A stretch of DNA of 64,000 nt from Methylococcaceae bacterium. GTDB lineage: Bacteria; Pseudomonadota; Gammaproteobacteria; Methylococcales; Methylomonadaceae. The translations under genes were made by a program, and so were the position numbers. The DNA is taken from the NCBI GenBank assembly GCA_021647585.1, contig JAKIUK010000010.1, forward strand, positions 13,312 through 77,311, in the 5' to 3' direction. Positions within the stretch are counted from its first letter, which is position 1. Every line of letters begins with the position of its first letter. The notes under the pieces were generated by a model. The model did not search any database and had not been told where the DNA came from. It was given only the letters and a program-made list of their open reading frames with translations. Below are positions 28,555 through 37,028 of the stretch, in pieces.

Positions 28555-28962
28555 AAATTCAATCGTTAGATGAGCAGCTATAATTAGCCTTTAACTTTAT
28601 CATTTAATGTCCTCATTTTCTAGCGTATCATTTTTATACTTCGCGCGGTCACGGATGCGGAAATTATAACGAGTTGATTTTTGTCAATAGCAAGACGCTG
28701 GAATAGGTGCATAACAAGCTACGCAACCATTTCAGCAACGAAGTCTATTGGCAAAAACAACCGATAGAAATCTGCATCCGTGACCGTGTGGAGTAACCTA
28801 ACAATGAAACTGCAATCATCAACAATAAATTCAACATCAGAATACCTTATCGCTGTCTGAACTGTAACTTAAAAAACCACAGGTCGGAATGACATTGCAA
28901 GTTGAAATTAACTCGCCTTAATGTCAGAATCAAGAGTAATCTGAGATAGGCTAATAATCATT
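28555..28962. other. Intergenic region with palindromic element
   Basis: No gene. It contains the long palindrome 28644-28790 (listed separately). Downstream come GTCGGAATGACATTG (about 28883-28897) and a segment shared with 6330-6400 (GATAGG(C/T)TAATAATCATTTTG), immediately before the next start codon. Confidence 0.5.
28644..28790. mobile_element. MITE-like long imperfect palindrome, about 147 bp
   Basis: The left end CGGTCACGGATGC (28646-28658) is matched by its exact inverse GCATCCGTGACCG (28774-28786). The pairing continues inward with interruptions; for example TTTTTGTCAATAG on the left matches CTATTGGCAAAAA on the right. The element can therefore fold as one long hairpin and has no ORF. 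This is a MITE or RNA-hairpin repeat architecture. A target-site duplication is not obvious. Confidence 0.55.
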
Positions 28963-29493
28963 TTGTTAAATATAAAAAGTATACTTATTGTACTGGTCTT
29001 GTCATCTGTAACTAATTCTGAAAATCTGTTTGCAGATTCAAAAAACAAAGGCAGGCCAATTTCCAATGCCTGGGAATTACCACCTCTGATTCTTAATGAC
29101 CTTAATGGTAAAGAACAGAATCTTTACCAATGGCATGGCAATGTCATCATGCTGAATTTCTGGGCAACCTGGTGCCGCCCCTGTCAAATTGAAATACCGG
29201 AATTCATTAACTACCAATCACGTTATGCAGATCAAGACCTGCAAATTATTGGCATTGGTTTAGACGAAGTTCGTAAATTACGTAATTACGTACGTACTGT
29301 CGGCATTAATTATCCTATACTACAAGCTGACCCGGCATTGCAATACTCATTGCTAAACCAATGGGGTGACCCGTTCGGCGTTTTACCTTTTACTGTAATC
29401 ATCGGCAAAGATGGTCACCTGGTATTTATGCAACAAGGCATGTTTAATGAACAAACGTTTGATACTTTTGTTAAGCCATTGTTAAACCAATAA
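28963..29493 (+). CDS. TlpA-like thioredoxin-fold exported protein
   Basis: 176 residues, starting at TTG, with a signal peptide (to about 25, NLFADS). The AhpC/TSA-TlpA domain has the redox motif FWATWCRPCQIE (CxxC at about 72-75) and a cis-Pro region GVLPFTVI. It is periplasmic, probably reducing disulfides for example during cytochrome c maturation; the neighbouring cytochrome operon makes that plausible. Start choice is uncertain because no ATG fits. Confidence 0.8.
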   Translation: MLNIKSILIVLVLSSVTNSENLFADSKNKGRPISNAWELPPLILNDLNGKEQNLYQWHGNVIMLNFWATWCRPCQIEIPEFINYQSRYADQDLQIIGIGLDEVRKLRNYVRTVGINYPILQADPALQYSLLNQWGDPFGVLPFTVIIGKDGHLVFMQQGMFNEQTFDTFVKPLLNQ

Positions 29494-29605
29494 AACGACT
29501 ACACTTTTCCCTTAGGAAGGCGCACAGAATACAAAGCCAATTGTTCAAGTTATTCTGTGTACGTTCCTTGGAACATCGCCCCCAAAGCAATTCAGGGATA
29601 TAAAA

Positions 29606-29625
29606 TATTCTCGGACAGACTCCTA
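29606..29625. repeat. Solo copy of the 36.8-kb element's terminal repeat
   Basis: The 20 bases ATTCTCGGACAGACTCCTAG differ by one base from the right terminal repeat of the element at 36850-37016. No partner end is nearby, so this is a remnant or an isolated end. Confidence 0.6.
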
Positions 29626-29651
29626 GAACTACTCCCAGCTAATGAATCTGG

Positions 29652-30905
29652 CTATAAGGTCTTTTCTATATGATCCTCTATTTGCCATTGCAAAGGATAT
29701 TTAACCATTACTTGCTGAAGATAATCCGTCATTTTTTTAGCAATAAACTTTTGTCTAACCCGATCTTTAATTGCAGCATAATCTTTACGTTCCGATGGTT
29801 TTCGATTAACAATAACAACCAAATGCCATCCTTTATCCGTTTTAATAATTTCGCTGACTTCATTGTCTTTCAGTTTTTTGATGCCCTGTTCAATTTCTCT
29901 GGCAGCATTACCTTGCTTTATCCAGCCCATATCACCTGAACGCTGACGGCCATACGGATCAATACTATACTGGCCCGCTAATTCAAACAGGCTTTCGCCA
30001 GCCTTAATTCTGATTAGCATGTCTTCAGCTTCTTGTATTGTCCCCAAAACAATCTGACCAATTTGCCTACGTTCTGGAATGTATGCAATATTAGGGTGTT
30101 CCTGATAATAATCTAATAATACTTTTTCATCAGGAATCCATTGTTGTTCTTTTTCAGCCAATAGTAAACGAATAGTCAGGTTATGAGCGTATTCTTCTGT
30201 CTGTGAATCAACATTCTCACCTTGTGCAATCGCCGCTTTTGCTGTCAATATCAATGCAACCCATTCATTAACTTTGTCTACTATTCGCTGTTTATCTATG
30301 GTTTTTTGATTCTGTGCAATTAAATCACCATACTTAATCCTTAGACCAATCCCTTCTGCTAATACTGTATCTGCAGTAGGTATTTTATCCAGCTTTTCAA
30401 AATAGGTTTTAACTTTAGCCTGCTGTATTAATTTTTTAATATTATCGTTTTTCAGGGTAGTAAAATTTTTAGCAACATAAGCTGAACGTGCAGCAACTAA
30501 TGCATCACTATTACTCTTAAACTTTGATGTAAACTGTTGTTGCAGCTGCTCAGGAATCTGAATTTTTTGCCGTAAATTATTCAAATAACGTTGGGCCAGC
30601 AGTGCGGTTTTAAAGTTACCCATTTCCTTTAGAAAGAGGCTGCTTTGATTTTTCCCTTGCGTTACTGCTTCCTGATAAAGCGCTTCAGCTCTGGCCATAC
30701 GTAACAGTAAATCACCACGAAGATAAGCCTGATCGTTTTCATCCATGCCTGGAAATTGTGTCGCAAAAGGAGCTGCCAGCATGGCCGATTCCAATTGTTG
30801 CTCTGTTACCTGTCCTGATTCACCAATTGTTACCAACACCTTATCGGCATAAACAAAGTTATTAAGAAAAGTAGAAAATAAAAAAAATAATAAGTTTTTT
30901 TTCAT
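29652..30905 (-). CDS. PpiC/SurA-like parvulin peptidyl-prolyl isomerase
   Basis: 417 residues with a signal peptide ending FVYA (residue 20). An N-terminal chaperone-like helical region is followed by one parvulin domain at about 275-375 (ERRQIGQIVL, AGESLFELAGQYSID, GDMGWI, GWHLVVIVNRKP). It is periplasmic, isomerising prolines or chaperoning exported proteins. Proteins of this type (EpsD/PrsD-like) occur in exosortase loci, and the neighbouring operon makes many exported cytochromes, so either link is possible. It lies about 160 bp after the heptahaem cytochrome gene on the same strand. Confidence 0.82.
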   Translation of the reverse strand: MKKNLLFFLFSTFLNNFVYADKVLVTIGESGQVTEQQLESAMLAAPFATQFPGMDENDQAYLRGDLLLRMARAEALYQEAVTQGKNQSSLFLKEMGNFKTALLAQRYLNNLRQKIQIPEQLQQQFTSKFKSNSDALVAARSAYVAKNFTTLKNDNIKKLIQQAKVKTYFEKLDKIPTADTVLAEGIGLRIKYGDLIAQNQKTIDKQRIVDKVNEWVALILTAKAAIAQGENVDSQTEEYAHNLTIRLLLAEKEQQWIPDEKVLLDYYQEHPNIAYIPERRQIGQIVLGTIQEAEDMLIRIKAGESLFELAGQYSIDPYGRQRSGDMGWIKQGNAAREIEQGIKKLKDNEVSEIIKTDKGWHLVVIVNRKPSERKDYAAIKDRVRQKFIAKKMTDYLQQVMVKYPLQWQIEDHIEKTL

Positions 30906-31063
30906 AGGGACTAAAGAATGCAGTTTTTCAAAAATAGGGTAGGCATTGTGTGAGCAAAACCACCCTCGGCACGATTATTCAAAACCAGCTATTGCTGTAT
31001 CTGTTAAATCGCTTTTTTCGCGCCGAGGGCAAATGCCACTATATTAATGCGTGCAATTGAATG

Positions 31064-33493
31064 CTATTTAAAATTCTTGCCACCCAAATCATGCGCATTT
31101 GAGTGTATCCAGCTAATTGCCGCATCAAGGTTATCCTTAATTTTATTACCTTCCCAGGTCAGTGCTTCTGCGATAATTGGCACACCTGATGCGTTCACTT
31201 CATGACAAGACGCACATAATAATGGCCCATGACTACCGTCTGGGTTATATTGTGCCGCTTGCTTATACGTTGTAGGATCAACCGTTGGTGTAACCGGATA
31301 CAAGCCATGAATAGATTCATGACAAGCCTGACAAGCTAAACCCGCATGACCTTTTGAATAACGCATCACACTGTATTTACCAGGTTGATTAATTGGAAAA
31401 GCGACTCCACCCTGCCCTTCAACATAAGGTGGCGCATGACAGTCTGCGCAATGAGGCACACCGGGTGACAACCAATAATCACGACCATGACTGGCTGCAT
31501 CATATGGAACTGCCGCTATACCCGTCGCATCATCCGGTAATTGCAGGGAAGATAGTTTGGCTGATGGATTAGCAGATAACAAGGTAATATTGACATCGCC
31601 ATCTTCATCCTTAGTCACTAAAGGCGCACCATCTTTCATTGCTATAACAGCAATATCCGGCACCATTCTATCTTTGGCCCAGGTCAGTAAAATACCTGAT
31701 TTTGATGGCGTATCATGCCCGTTTTTATCTAGTACAACTTTAGGGTCCAAATATTTATTTTCTAAAGTTTTCCGGCTTACACCAATCGCTTTGGCAATCT
31801 CATTGAGAGATTTATTGCGAATGGTTTTACCTGTTTGCTTAAAGGCATTTATCAAATCATCACGTTGATACAGTTCACGAGACAACTGGCTGTGGCAGTT
31901 TGTGCACCACAACCCTTTACCACCTTGACCATTGCCAATGTTAGACACATTAGTTTGCATCCATTGTCCGACTGCATTCAGATATTCAGGTGTTCCTACT
32001 CCATCTTTGTCTTTATTTGGGTTTGAATGCACATCACGCCCTGCAAAACAGCCGCCTTTGGTATCTCGATTGTCCGACTTGGCATAAAAGTTTTTGCCAC
32101 TGGGTGTTATTGGATAACCTTCCATACCGCCATCTTGTCTGTGAGCGGGGTGGCAGCCGGCACAAGTCCCTGTTCGTCCTTCTGCATCAGGCAATGGGCG
32201 AAGCGTCTGATGAACTCGGTGTAATGCTTCAGATAGTGCCATAATTGGGGTATCCCAAGATTCCAAAGTGTCACTACCAGAAAGAACCTGAGCAACACCT
32301 TTAGACTGAAGCACTCCAATCACATTATCGGCATGACATTGCTGACACAAAACAGGATCATTACCCAAGCGGTTTTGCGTAGCTCGACTGGATGGATCGT
32401 ATTTAGCAAGAAACTGGGTACCATGACGTGCATCATGAATCTGCAAAATAGAGATTGATGTCGCTTTCAAGTCTGCCATATAGGGTGTTGCACCCAGTCC
32501 TTTCCAAAATGCTTTTTCCTGTTTGTATAAGGTAAATGTGTCACCGTTGGCATTGGCATTGGCATGACAGTTAGAACAGTTAGGCACATCAATCGGGTTG
32601 GTACCGATAAATTTAACCGGCTTGCCAGTATGGCTGTCAATTACCGGCTTCCCACTTTTAGCATCAACCAGACCGACCCAAGCTTCCTGATAGGGACGAA
32701 TGTCACTTTCCACAATTTCCAGTGGACTTTTCTTCATCAACTCATCATAAAATGGCGTCAGTGGTAGGCCTAATGCATCCCAAATACCTGGATTAGTTAA
32801 TACTATTGGCACATTATCCAAAACTGGAGACTTGGTATAAACCACCGTCCCGGTGTCACCGGTATAATGTAGATGACCATTTTTCAAAGGCATACCGGAT
32901 GGCCCAGCATCTCGCGGTATAGGTAATTCGATACCAATACGTTTCTTTTCACTGTCCTTACTGGTTTTTTTTGGGTTACTGCCTTTTAAGTCTTTATAAA
33001 TATATAGATGCGTGAAATAAGCGTTGCCTACATTTTCATTTTTACTGTATTTACCATCTTTATTTACATCGTAAGGAATATTCCAGTACGCCAGCTTGGT
33101 TCCTTCCGAAAAAGTATTGTCAATATGACCATATTCAAGCTTCATGCGTTTTTTACCGTCTAACAAAACTGTTGGATCTTTTGGATCTGCTTTCAGTAAT
33201 TTAGGAAAACTGTAAGGGCCATCTGCCGTCTTTACCACCTGACTTTGTATTGAATTATAGGGTGGCAAAATACAGCAATAGGAAAAATCAAACCCCGTAC
33301 AATGCATTCCCAATTCATAATTGATAGTAATGTTGTAATCATTTTTCGGTTTTTGTTTATCACTAACTTCAGTATTGCTAATGGGGCTGTTCCTGACTAT
33401 GGCTTCCTTTTCTGCTTCATAGGGAACATATTTAGCAAATGATGGACTAACCAACAGCACATTAATTAATAAAAGAAAAAATATATTTTTCAT
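31064..33493 (-). CDS. Large heptahaem cytochrome c family protein
   Basis: 809 residues from the ATG at 33493 (AAGGGTG upstream), with a signal peptide of about 20 residues. Seven CxxCH sites are visible: CSNCH, CQQCH, CAGCH, CTNCH, CADCH, CQACH, CASCH. A conserved-looking Cys-rich N-terminal segment (GMHCTGFDFSYCCILPPYN) is not a haem site. It is presumably periplasmic or outer-surface and transfers electrons. As the last gene of the oxidase operon (14-bp gap to the dihaem cytochrome gene) it may feed the ba3-type oxidase or take part in extracellular electron transfer. I could not match it to a characterised multihaem enzyme. Confidence 0.82.
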   Translation of the reverse strand: MKNIFFLLLINVLLVSPSFAKYVPYEAEKEAIVRNSPISNTEVSDKQKPKNDYNITINYELGMHCTGFDFSYCCILPPYNSIQSQVVKTADGPYSFPKLLKADPKDPTVLLDGKKRMKLEYGHIDNTFSEGTKLAYWNIPYDVNKDGKYSKNENVGNAYFTHLYIYKDLKGSNPKKTSKDSEKKRIGIELPIPRDAGPSGMPLKNGHLHYTGDTGTVVYTKSPVLDNVPIVLTNPGIWDALGLPLTPFYDELMKKSPLEIVESDIRPYQEAWVGLVDAKSGKPVIDSHTGKPVKFIGTNPIDVPNCSNCHANANANGDTFTLYKQEKAFWKGLGATPYMADLKATSISILQIHDARHGTQFLAKYDPSSRATQNRLGNDPVLCQQCHADNVIGVLQSKGVAQVLSGSDTLESWDTPIMALSEALHRVHQTLRPLPDAEGRTGTCAGCHPAHRQDGGMEGYPITPSGKNFYAKSDNRDTKGGCFAGRDVHSNPNKDKDGVGTPEYLNAVGQWMQTNVSNIGNGQGGKGLWCTNCHSQLSRELYQRDDLINAFKQTGKTIRNKSLNEIAKAIGVSRKTLENKYLDPKVVLDKNGHDTPSKSGILLTWAKDRMVPDIAVIAMKDGAPLVTKDEDGDVNITLLSANPSAKLSSLQLPDDATGIAAVPYDAASHGRDYWLSPGVPHCADCHAPPYVEGQGGVAFPINQPGKYSVMRYSKGHAGLACQACHESIHGLYPVTPTVDPTTYKQAAQYNPDGSHGPLLCASCHEVNASGVPIIAEALTWEGNKIKDNLDAAISWIHSNAHDLGGKNFK

Positions 33494-33507
33494 GCTTATC
33501 ACCCTTA

Positions 33508-34149
33508 TTATTTTTGATTATAGAATTGGGCTAATTGCCTGATGTCTTCATCACTTAATTGTTCGGCAATCAAACGCATTCGACTATAAATATCATTATG
33601 CCTTATCCCGGTTTTATATTCAGTCAGTGTATTTACTAAGTATTCCACTTGTTGACCTGCCAGAGCTGGGATATCCTGTTTTTCTCCTTGCCCCTCACTA
33701 CCGTGGCAAGCAAAGCAAGGCGGTATAATTTTTTTACCATTACCTTTAGCAACCAGTTTTTCTGCTTTGTCTAACTTAACTGAACTACTTTTGCCATTAG
33801 CAGGCATTAATGAGGCAAACCATATCGCTAAATCGGCTGAATCCTGTTCACTCAAACCTGTGGCAACCGAATTCATTAGGGCGTGAGTCCGTTTGTCATC
33901 AGCATAATCACGTAACTGCCTATAAGTGTATGTAGCTAACTGTCCGGCTAAAGAAGGAAAATCAGCCATTTGACTAACGCCTTTTTCACCATGACAACCG
34001 GCACATGAAATTGCCAGCTGTTTTCCTTTTTGCAAGCTTCCCTGTTTAACAAAATTTAATTGCTCCGGTGTCCAGGCAATATTGGTAGCTGGCTCAGCAA
34101 TAACAAACACGGGCGCGAGTAACAATAATAAAGCTATTGTAGGTTTCAT
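33508..34149 (-). CDS. Dihaem cytochrome c4-like protein
   Basis: 213 residues from the ATG at 34149 (GGGGAT upstream); an in-frame TTG five codons earlier is less likely. The signal peptide ends near VIAEP. Two class I cytochrome domains follow, with haem sites CAGCHGEKG and CFACHGSEGQG. It is periplasmic and the likely electron donor to the CuA subunit of the oxidase. It begins 2 bp after the subunit I stop, so translation is tightly coupled. Confidence 0.9.
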   Translation of the reverse strand: MKPTIALLLLLAPVFVIAEPATNIAWTPEQLNFVKQGSLQKGKQLAISCAGCHGEKGVSQMADFPSLAGQLATYTYRQLRDYADDKRTHALMNSVATGLSEQDSADLAIWFASLMPANGKSSSVKLDKAEKLVAKGNGKKIIPPCFACHGSEGQGEKQDIPALAGQQVEYLVNTLTEYKTGIRHNDIYSRMRLIAEQLSDEDIRQLAQFYNQK

Positions 34150-34151
34150 AT

Positions 34152-35777
34152 TTAATATCCCCAAGCGCTTGAATCGTATGTATCCAAAAAGAAGAACTGT
34201 AAAATAGGAATACCAAAACTAATGGCCATGAATACCGCAATCACTTTATTCCATAGTTTTATATCATTGAGATATTCAGGTAAATCCTTAACAGCATGTA
34301 AGGGTTCTGCATATTCAACCTGCCCTTCAAACACCTCTGTAGTGGCATTAAATTGTGTTTTAACCAGTAAATAAATAAACAAGCATGCCGAGCCTAATAA
34401 TACCAAACCGCCCAAAATCATTAGCAGTTCATAAGGTTTCCAGGACAAGGTCATCAAGTTATTATAAACAACACTGGAAATTCGGCGAGGCTGACCTAAC
34501 AAACCCAATACATGCCAGGGCGTAGTCATAATACTCATACCGATAAACCAGGTCCATAACTGCACTAATGCCAGGTTATTTGAGTACAAAGGTTTCTTAG
34601 TCAGAATAGGCCATAAATAATAAGCAATGGCAAAGTACATAATGACCGTTGTACCGGCAAAAATCAGATGAAAATGTCCTGGTACCCAGGCAGTGTTATG
34701 AATCATCGCATTCATCGCATAACTGGCATTTACTAAACCACCCCAGCCACCAAAAATCAGCATAAGCAAAGATAAGATAACAGAAAGTACCATGGTATTA
34801 GTCCAGGGTAAACTACCAATCCAGCCAAACAAGCCCTTACCTCCACGTAATCGGCCTGCAATTTCCAGCGAAGCTATCACTGTAAAGCCGGTCATAAAGG
34901 TTGGAATTGCCACCACAAAAGTACCCACACCATGTAGCATTTTCCAACCCTTTGCCTGTTCAGGATCCATGTACAAATGGTGAAAGCCGATAGGTAAACT
35001 GAATACAACCAAGACGATAAATGCAGCTCTTGCCAGCTCATCACTAAATAAAAAAGAACCTGCTTGTTTAGGTACAAAGACATAAAAAGCAGTATAAGCA
35101 GGAAGTAACCAGAAATACACAATAGGATGTAAAGTCCAGGCGAAAAGTGTACGCGCCATTCCCACATCAATAGTATCAGTCCAGCCTAGAGACCAAGGAA
35201 CAATCAGAAACAATGACTCTAACGCAACACCGGCACTGGTCCATAACCACAATAATGCATTCATGGTGGTAGCAAACATGGCTAGGGGAATTGTCTTTCC
35301 AGGGTTCTCTTGTTTCCATTGCAGAAACATCACAATCATGATGCCACACCAGACCCAGGACCCAACAATTAATAAGGTTGCGCCTAAATAAAACACAAAA
35401 GCTGCCTGTATTGGAGGATAAAAGGTATACATTACCGAGGCAAAACCGGTCAGTAAGGGAATAGCGGCTAACACCGTACCCAGTAGTGCCAAACTAAACC
35501 CACCCCATGCCAACTGTTTATTCCAGACCGGTACTTTTAAGGATGTACTGGCTGTATAATAACCAAACCCCATAATAAAAAAGGTGGTTAATACAAACGC
35601 CATTAATACGCCATGTGTACTTACAGAGGCAAAATAAACGGTAGGTGAACTTAAGATTTCAAACAGGCCACTGCGTTCCAGAACCTGATATTCACCCATG
35701 AAACAAGCGAGTATAAAGGCAATAAATGCCACCCACATATGGCTTAAAGCGAGATTTTTTGCAGTATTATCATTCAT
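34152..35777 (-). CDS. ba3-type cytochrome c oxidase subunit I
   Basis: 541 residues, about 13 TM segments. Haem-copper oxidase subunit I of the B (ba3) group: STHGVLMAF carries a haem ligand; HPIVYFWLLPAY holds the CuB His and the cross-linked Tyr of this group; FHHLYMDP gives the two further CuB His; and HNTAWVPGHFHL carries the high-spin and low-spin haem ligands. It reduces O2 to water and pumps protons. The Tyr in HPIVY argues against a nitric oxide reductase. Its start overlaps the subunit II stop by one base (TAATG). Confidence 0.94.
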   Translation of the reverse strand: MNDNTAKNLALSHMWVAFIAFILACFMGEYQVLERSGLFEILSSPTVYFASVSTHGVLMAFVLTTFFIMGFGYYTASTSLKVPVWNKQLAWGGFSLALLGTVLAAIPLLTGFASVMYTFYPPIQAAFVFYLGATLLIVGSWVWCGIMIVMFLQWKQENPGKTIPLAMFATTMNALLWLWTSAGVALESLFLIVPWSLGWTDTIDVGMARTLFAWTLHPIVYFWLLPAYTAFYVFVPKQAGSFLFSDELARAAFIVLVVFSLPIGFHHLYMDPEQAKGWKMLHGVGTFVVAIPTFMTGFTVIASLEIAGRLRGGKGLFGWIGSLPWTNTMVLSVILSLLMLIFGGWGGLVNASYAMNAMIHNTAWVPGHFHLIFAGTTVIMYFAIAYYLWPILTKKPLYSNNLALVQLWTWFIGMSIMTTPWHVLGLLGQPRRISSVVYNNLMTLSWKPYELLMILGGLVLLGSACLFIYLLVKTQFNATTEVFEGQVEYAEPLHAVKDLPEYLNDIKLWNKVIAVFMAISFGIPILQFFFLDTYDSSAWGY

Positions 35778-36301
35778 TATTCTTTAACTCCCGTCGAAGA
35801 TATTTGTGGTGCTATCCATTGATCTTTCTCTACCACATCAATTTTACTCCACATATGATCATGACCTAATCCACAATACTCATTACACAAGACGGGATAA
35901 TTTCCAGGTTTAGGAAAAGAGGTTTCTATTTGAGCAACAAACCCTGGAACAATCATGGTACTCATATTCGTCATAGGTATATGTACTCCATGCAAAACAT
36001 CAATACTCACCCAGCGAAAAGTCAATTTTGTTTCTGCAGGAACAGCAATTTTTTTAGGGAAAAATGAATAGCGACCAGCAACCATTCTGACGGTAATATC
36101 GCCATTTGCATCAACTTGAACACCTAAATTATCTTCTGCGAACTCTTCACTTAAATGCAGTTTAGCTGAATCTATAGTTTCAACATTACTGGGTGCGTTT
36201 ACGCCATGAAACAAAGCATCAATCATGATGATACCAACAAAAAGGGCACAAATAGCTAAAACTATTTGTGCCCATTTCTTTTCTAAAGGATCAATATGCA
36301 T
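35777..36301 (-). CDS. ba3-type cytochrome c oxidase subunit II (CuA)
   Basis: 174 residues. One N-terminal TM helix (about 13-31) and a periplasmic cupredoxin domain with the full CuA site: HGVHIPM, and CNEYCGLGHDHM with two Cys, His and Met. It accepts electrons from cytochrome c. Length and the single TM helix are typical of ba3 enzymes. Confidence 0.94.
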   Translation of the reverse strand: MHIDPLEKKWAQIVLAICALFVGIIMIDALFHGVNAPSNVETIDSAKLHLSEEFAEDNLGVQVDANGDITVRMVAGRYSFFPKKIAVPAETKLTFRWVSIDVLHGVHIPMTNMSTMIVPGFVAQIETSFPKPGNYPVLCNEYCGLGHDHMWSKIDVVEKDQWIAPQISSTGVKE

Positions 36302-36309
36302 GACACCCC

Positions 36310-36462
36310 CTAATTGATGATGCCACGGGGAAGGAATACCCCGTAATACAGAAATAACCAGCCTATCACCATACTTGCACTCACCGTAAGCATTAGAACC
36401 CAGGTGCCAACAGGTGAACTTTCCAATATTTTTTTTCGTTCTTCTTCGCTGAGTTGTTTCAT
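36310..36462 (-). CDS. Cytochrome c oxidase subunit IIa-like microprotein
   Basis: 50 residues, read from the minus strand. A charged N-terminus MKQLSEEERKKILESSPVG is followed by one TM helix containing MLTVSASMVIGWLFLYYGVF and a short basic end. A one-helix subunit directly preceding subunit II, here with an 8-bp gap, matches subunit IIa of ba3 oxidases, which supplies the helix missing from the short subunit II. GAGGGGA lies upstream of the ATG. Confidence 0.8.
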   Translation of the reverse strand: MKQLSEEERKKILESSPVGTWVLMLTVSASMVIGWLFLYYGVFLPRGIIN

Positions 36463-37028
36463 ATTCCCCTCGAGTGTAAAGTGTGTGTAATAAAACAGTG
36501 CAATAAAATAGTTATTTAGTACATTAAAAATAACTAATATATCAACACTATAATTCTTGTGTCAATTTTATCCTTTAAATTTGATGAAAAAATATTTTGG
36601 AGTCTACTACTTTCTTGAGATCAGGTAGCTTAAAACATTTTTCTCTCTGGCCTTCTCTTGCGGCTTAATGCTAGCAGACTACTATTCCGCTACCAAAATA
36701 CTAGACTGAGGCAAGAACAAGAACCGCTGAAATTTTCCAGGCCAATCCATAATCCCAATTAAATGAAGTTCCATTTCCTGCCGATACTTGCAGTTGCTAA
36801 TCTCTCCCTTATTCTAAAAAGTACCAAATATTTCTGCTACCAATATTACCTAGGAGGCTGTCCGAGAATAGAAGAGTCTACTGCGGAAAAGCTAATTTTG
36901 GCCAGATTTTCTGATTATTTTCGTAGAAGAGCCTGCTATTCGCCTCAAAAAATCGAAAAACCTGAATCAAAATAGCTCTCCCTCGCTACGACTTCTATTC
37001 TCGGACAGCCTCCTAGTTTGAACTAAAT
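36463..37028. other. 566-bp gene-free region with terminal-inverted-repeat element
   Basis: It holds the promoter region of the oxidase operon and, at 36850-37016, the 167-bp inverted-repeat element. An ORF of about 70 codons across 36763-36975 runs into the element and has no ribosome site, so it is not called. Nothing else is recognised. Confidence 0.5.
36850..37016. mobile_element. 167-bp MITE-like element with 25-bp perfect terminal inverted repeats
   Basis: Bases 36850-36874 are the exact reverse complement of 36992-37016 (core GAGGCTGTCCGAGAATAGAAG). The outermost four bases on each side are CTAG, which could be a 4-bp target duplication. The interior is 117 bp with no ORF. Such ends are typical of transposase-mobilised elements; a related single end occurs at 29606-29625. 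Confidence 0.75.

Noticed and set aside
34152..35777. Nitric oxide reductase as the identity of the subunit I gene
   Set aside because: The cross-linkable Tyr in HPIVYF, a CuA subunit II and a subunit IIa argue for an oxygen-reducing ba3 oxidase.
36763..36975. 70-codon ORF upstream of the prsT-like gene
   Set aside because: It runs into the left part of the inverted-repeat element, has no ribosome-binding site and resembles no family.
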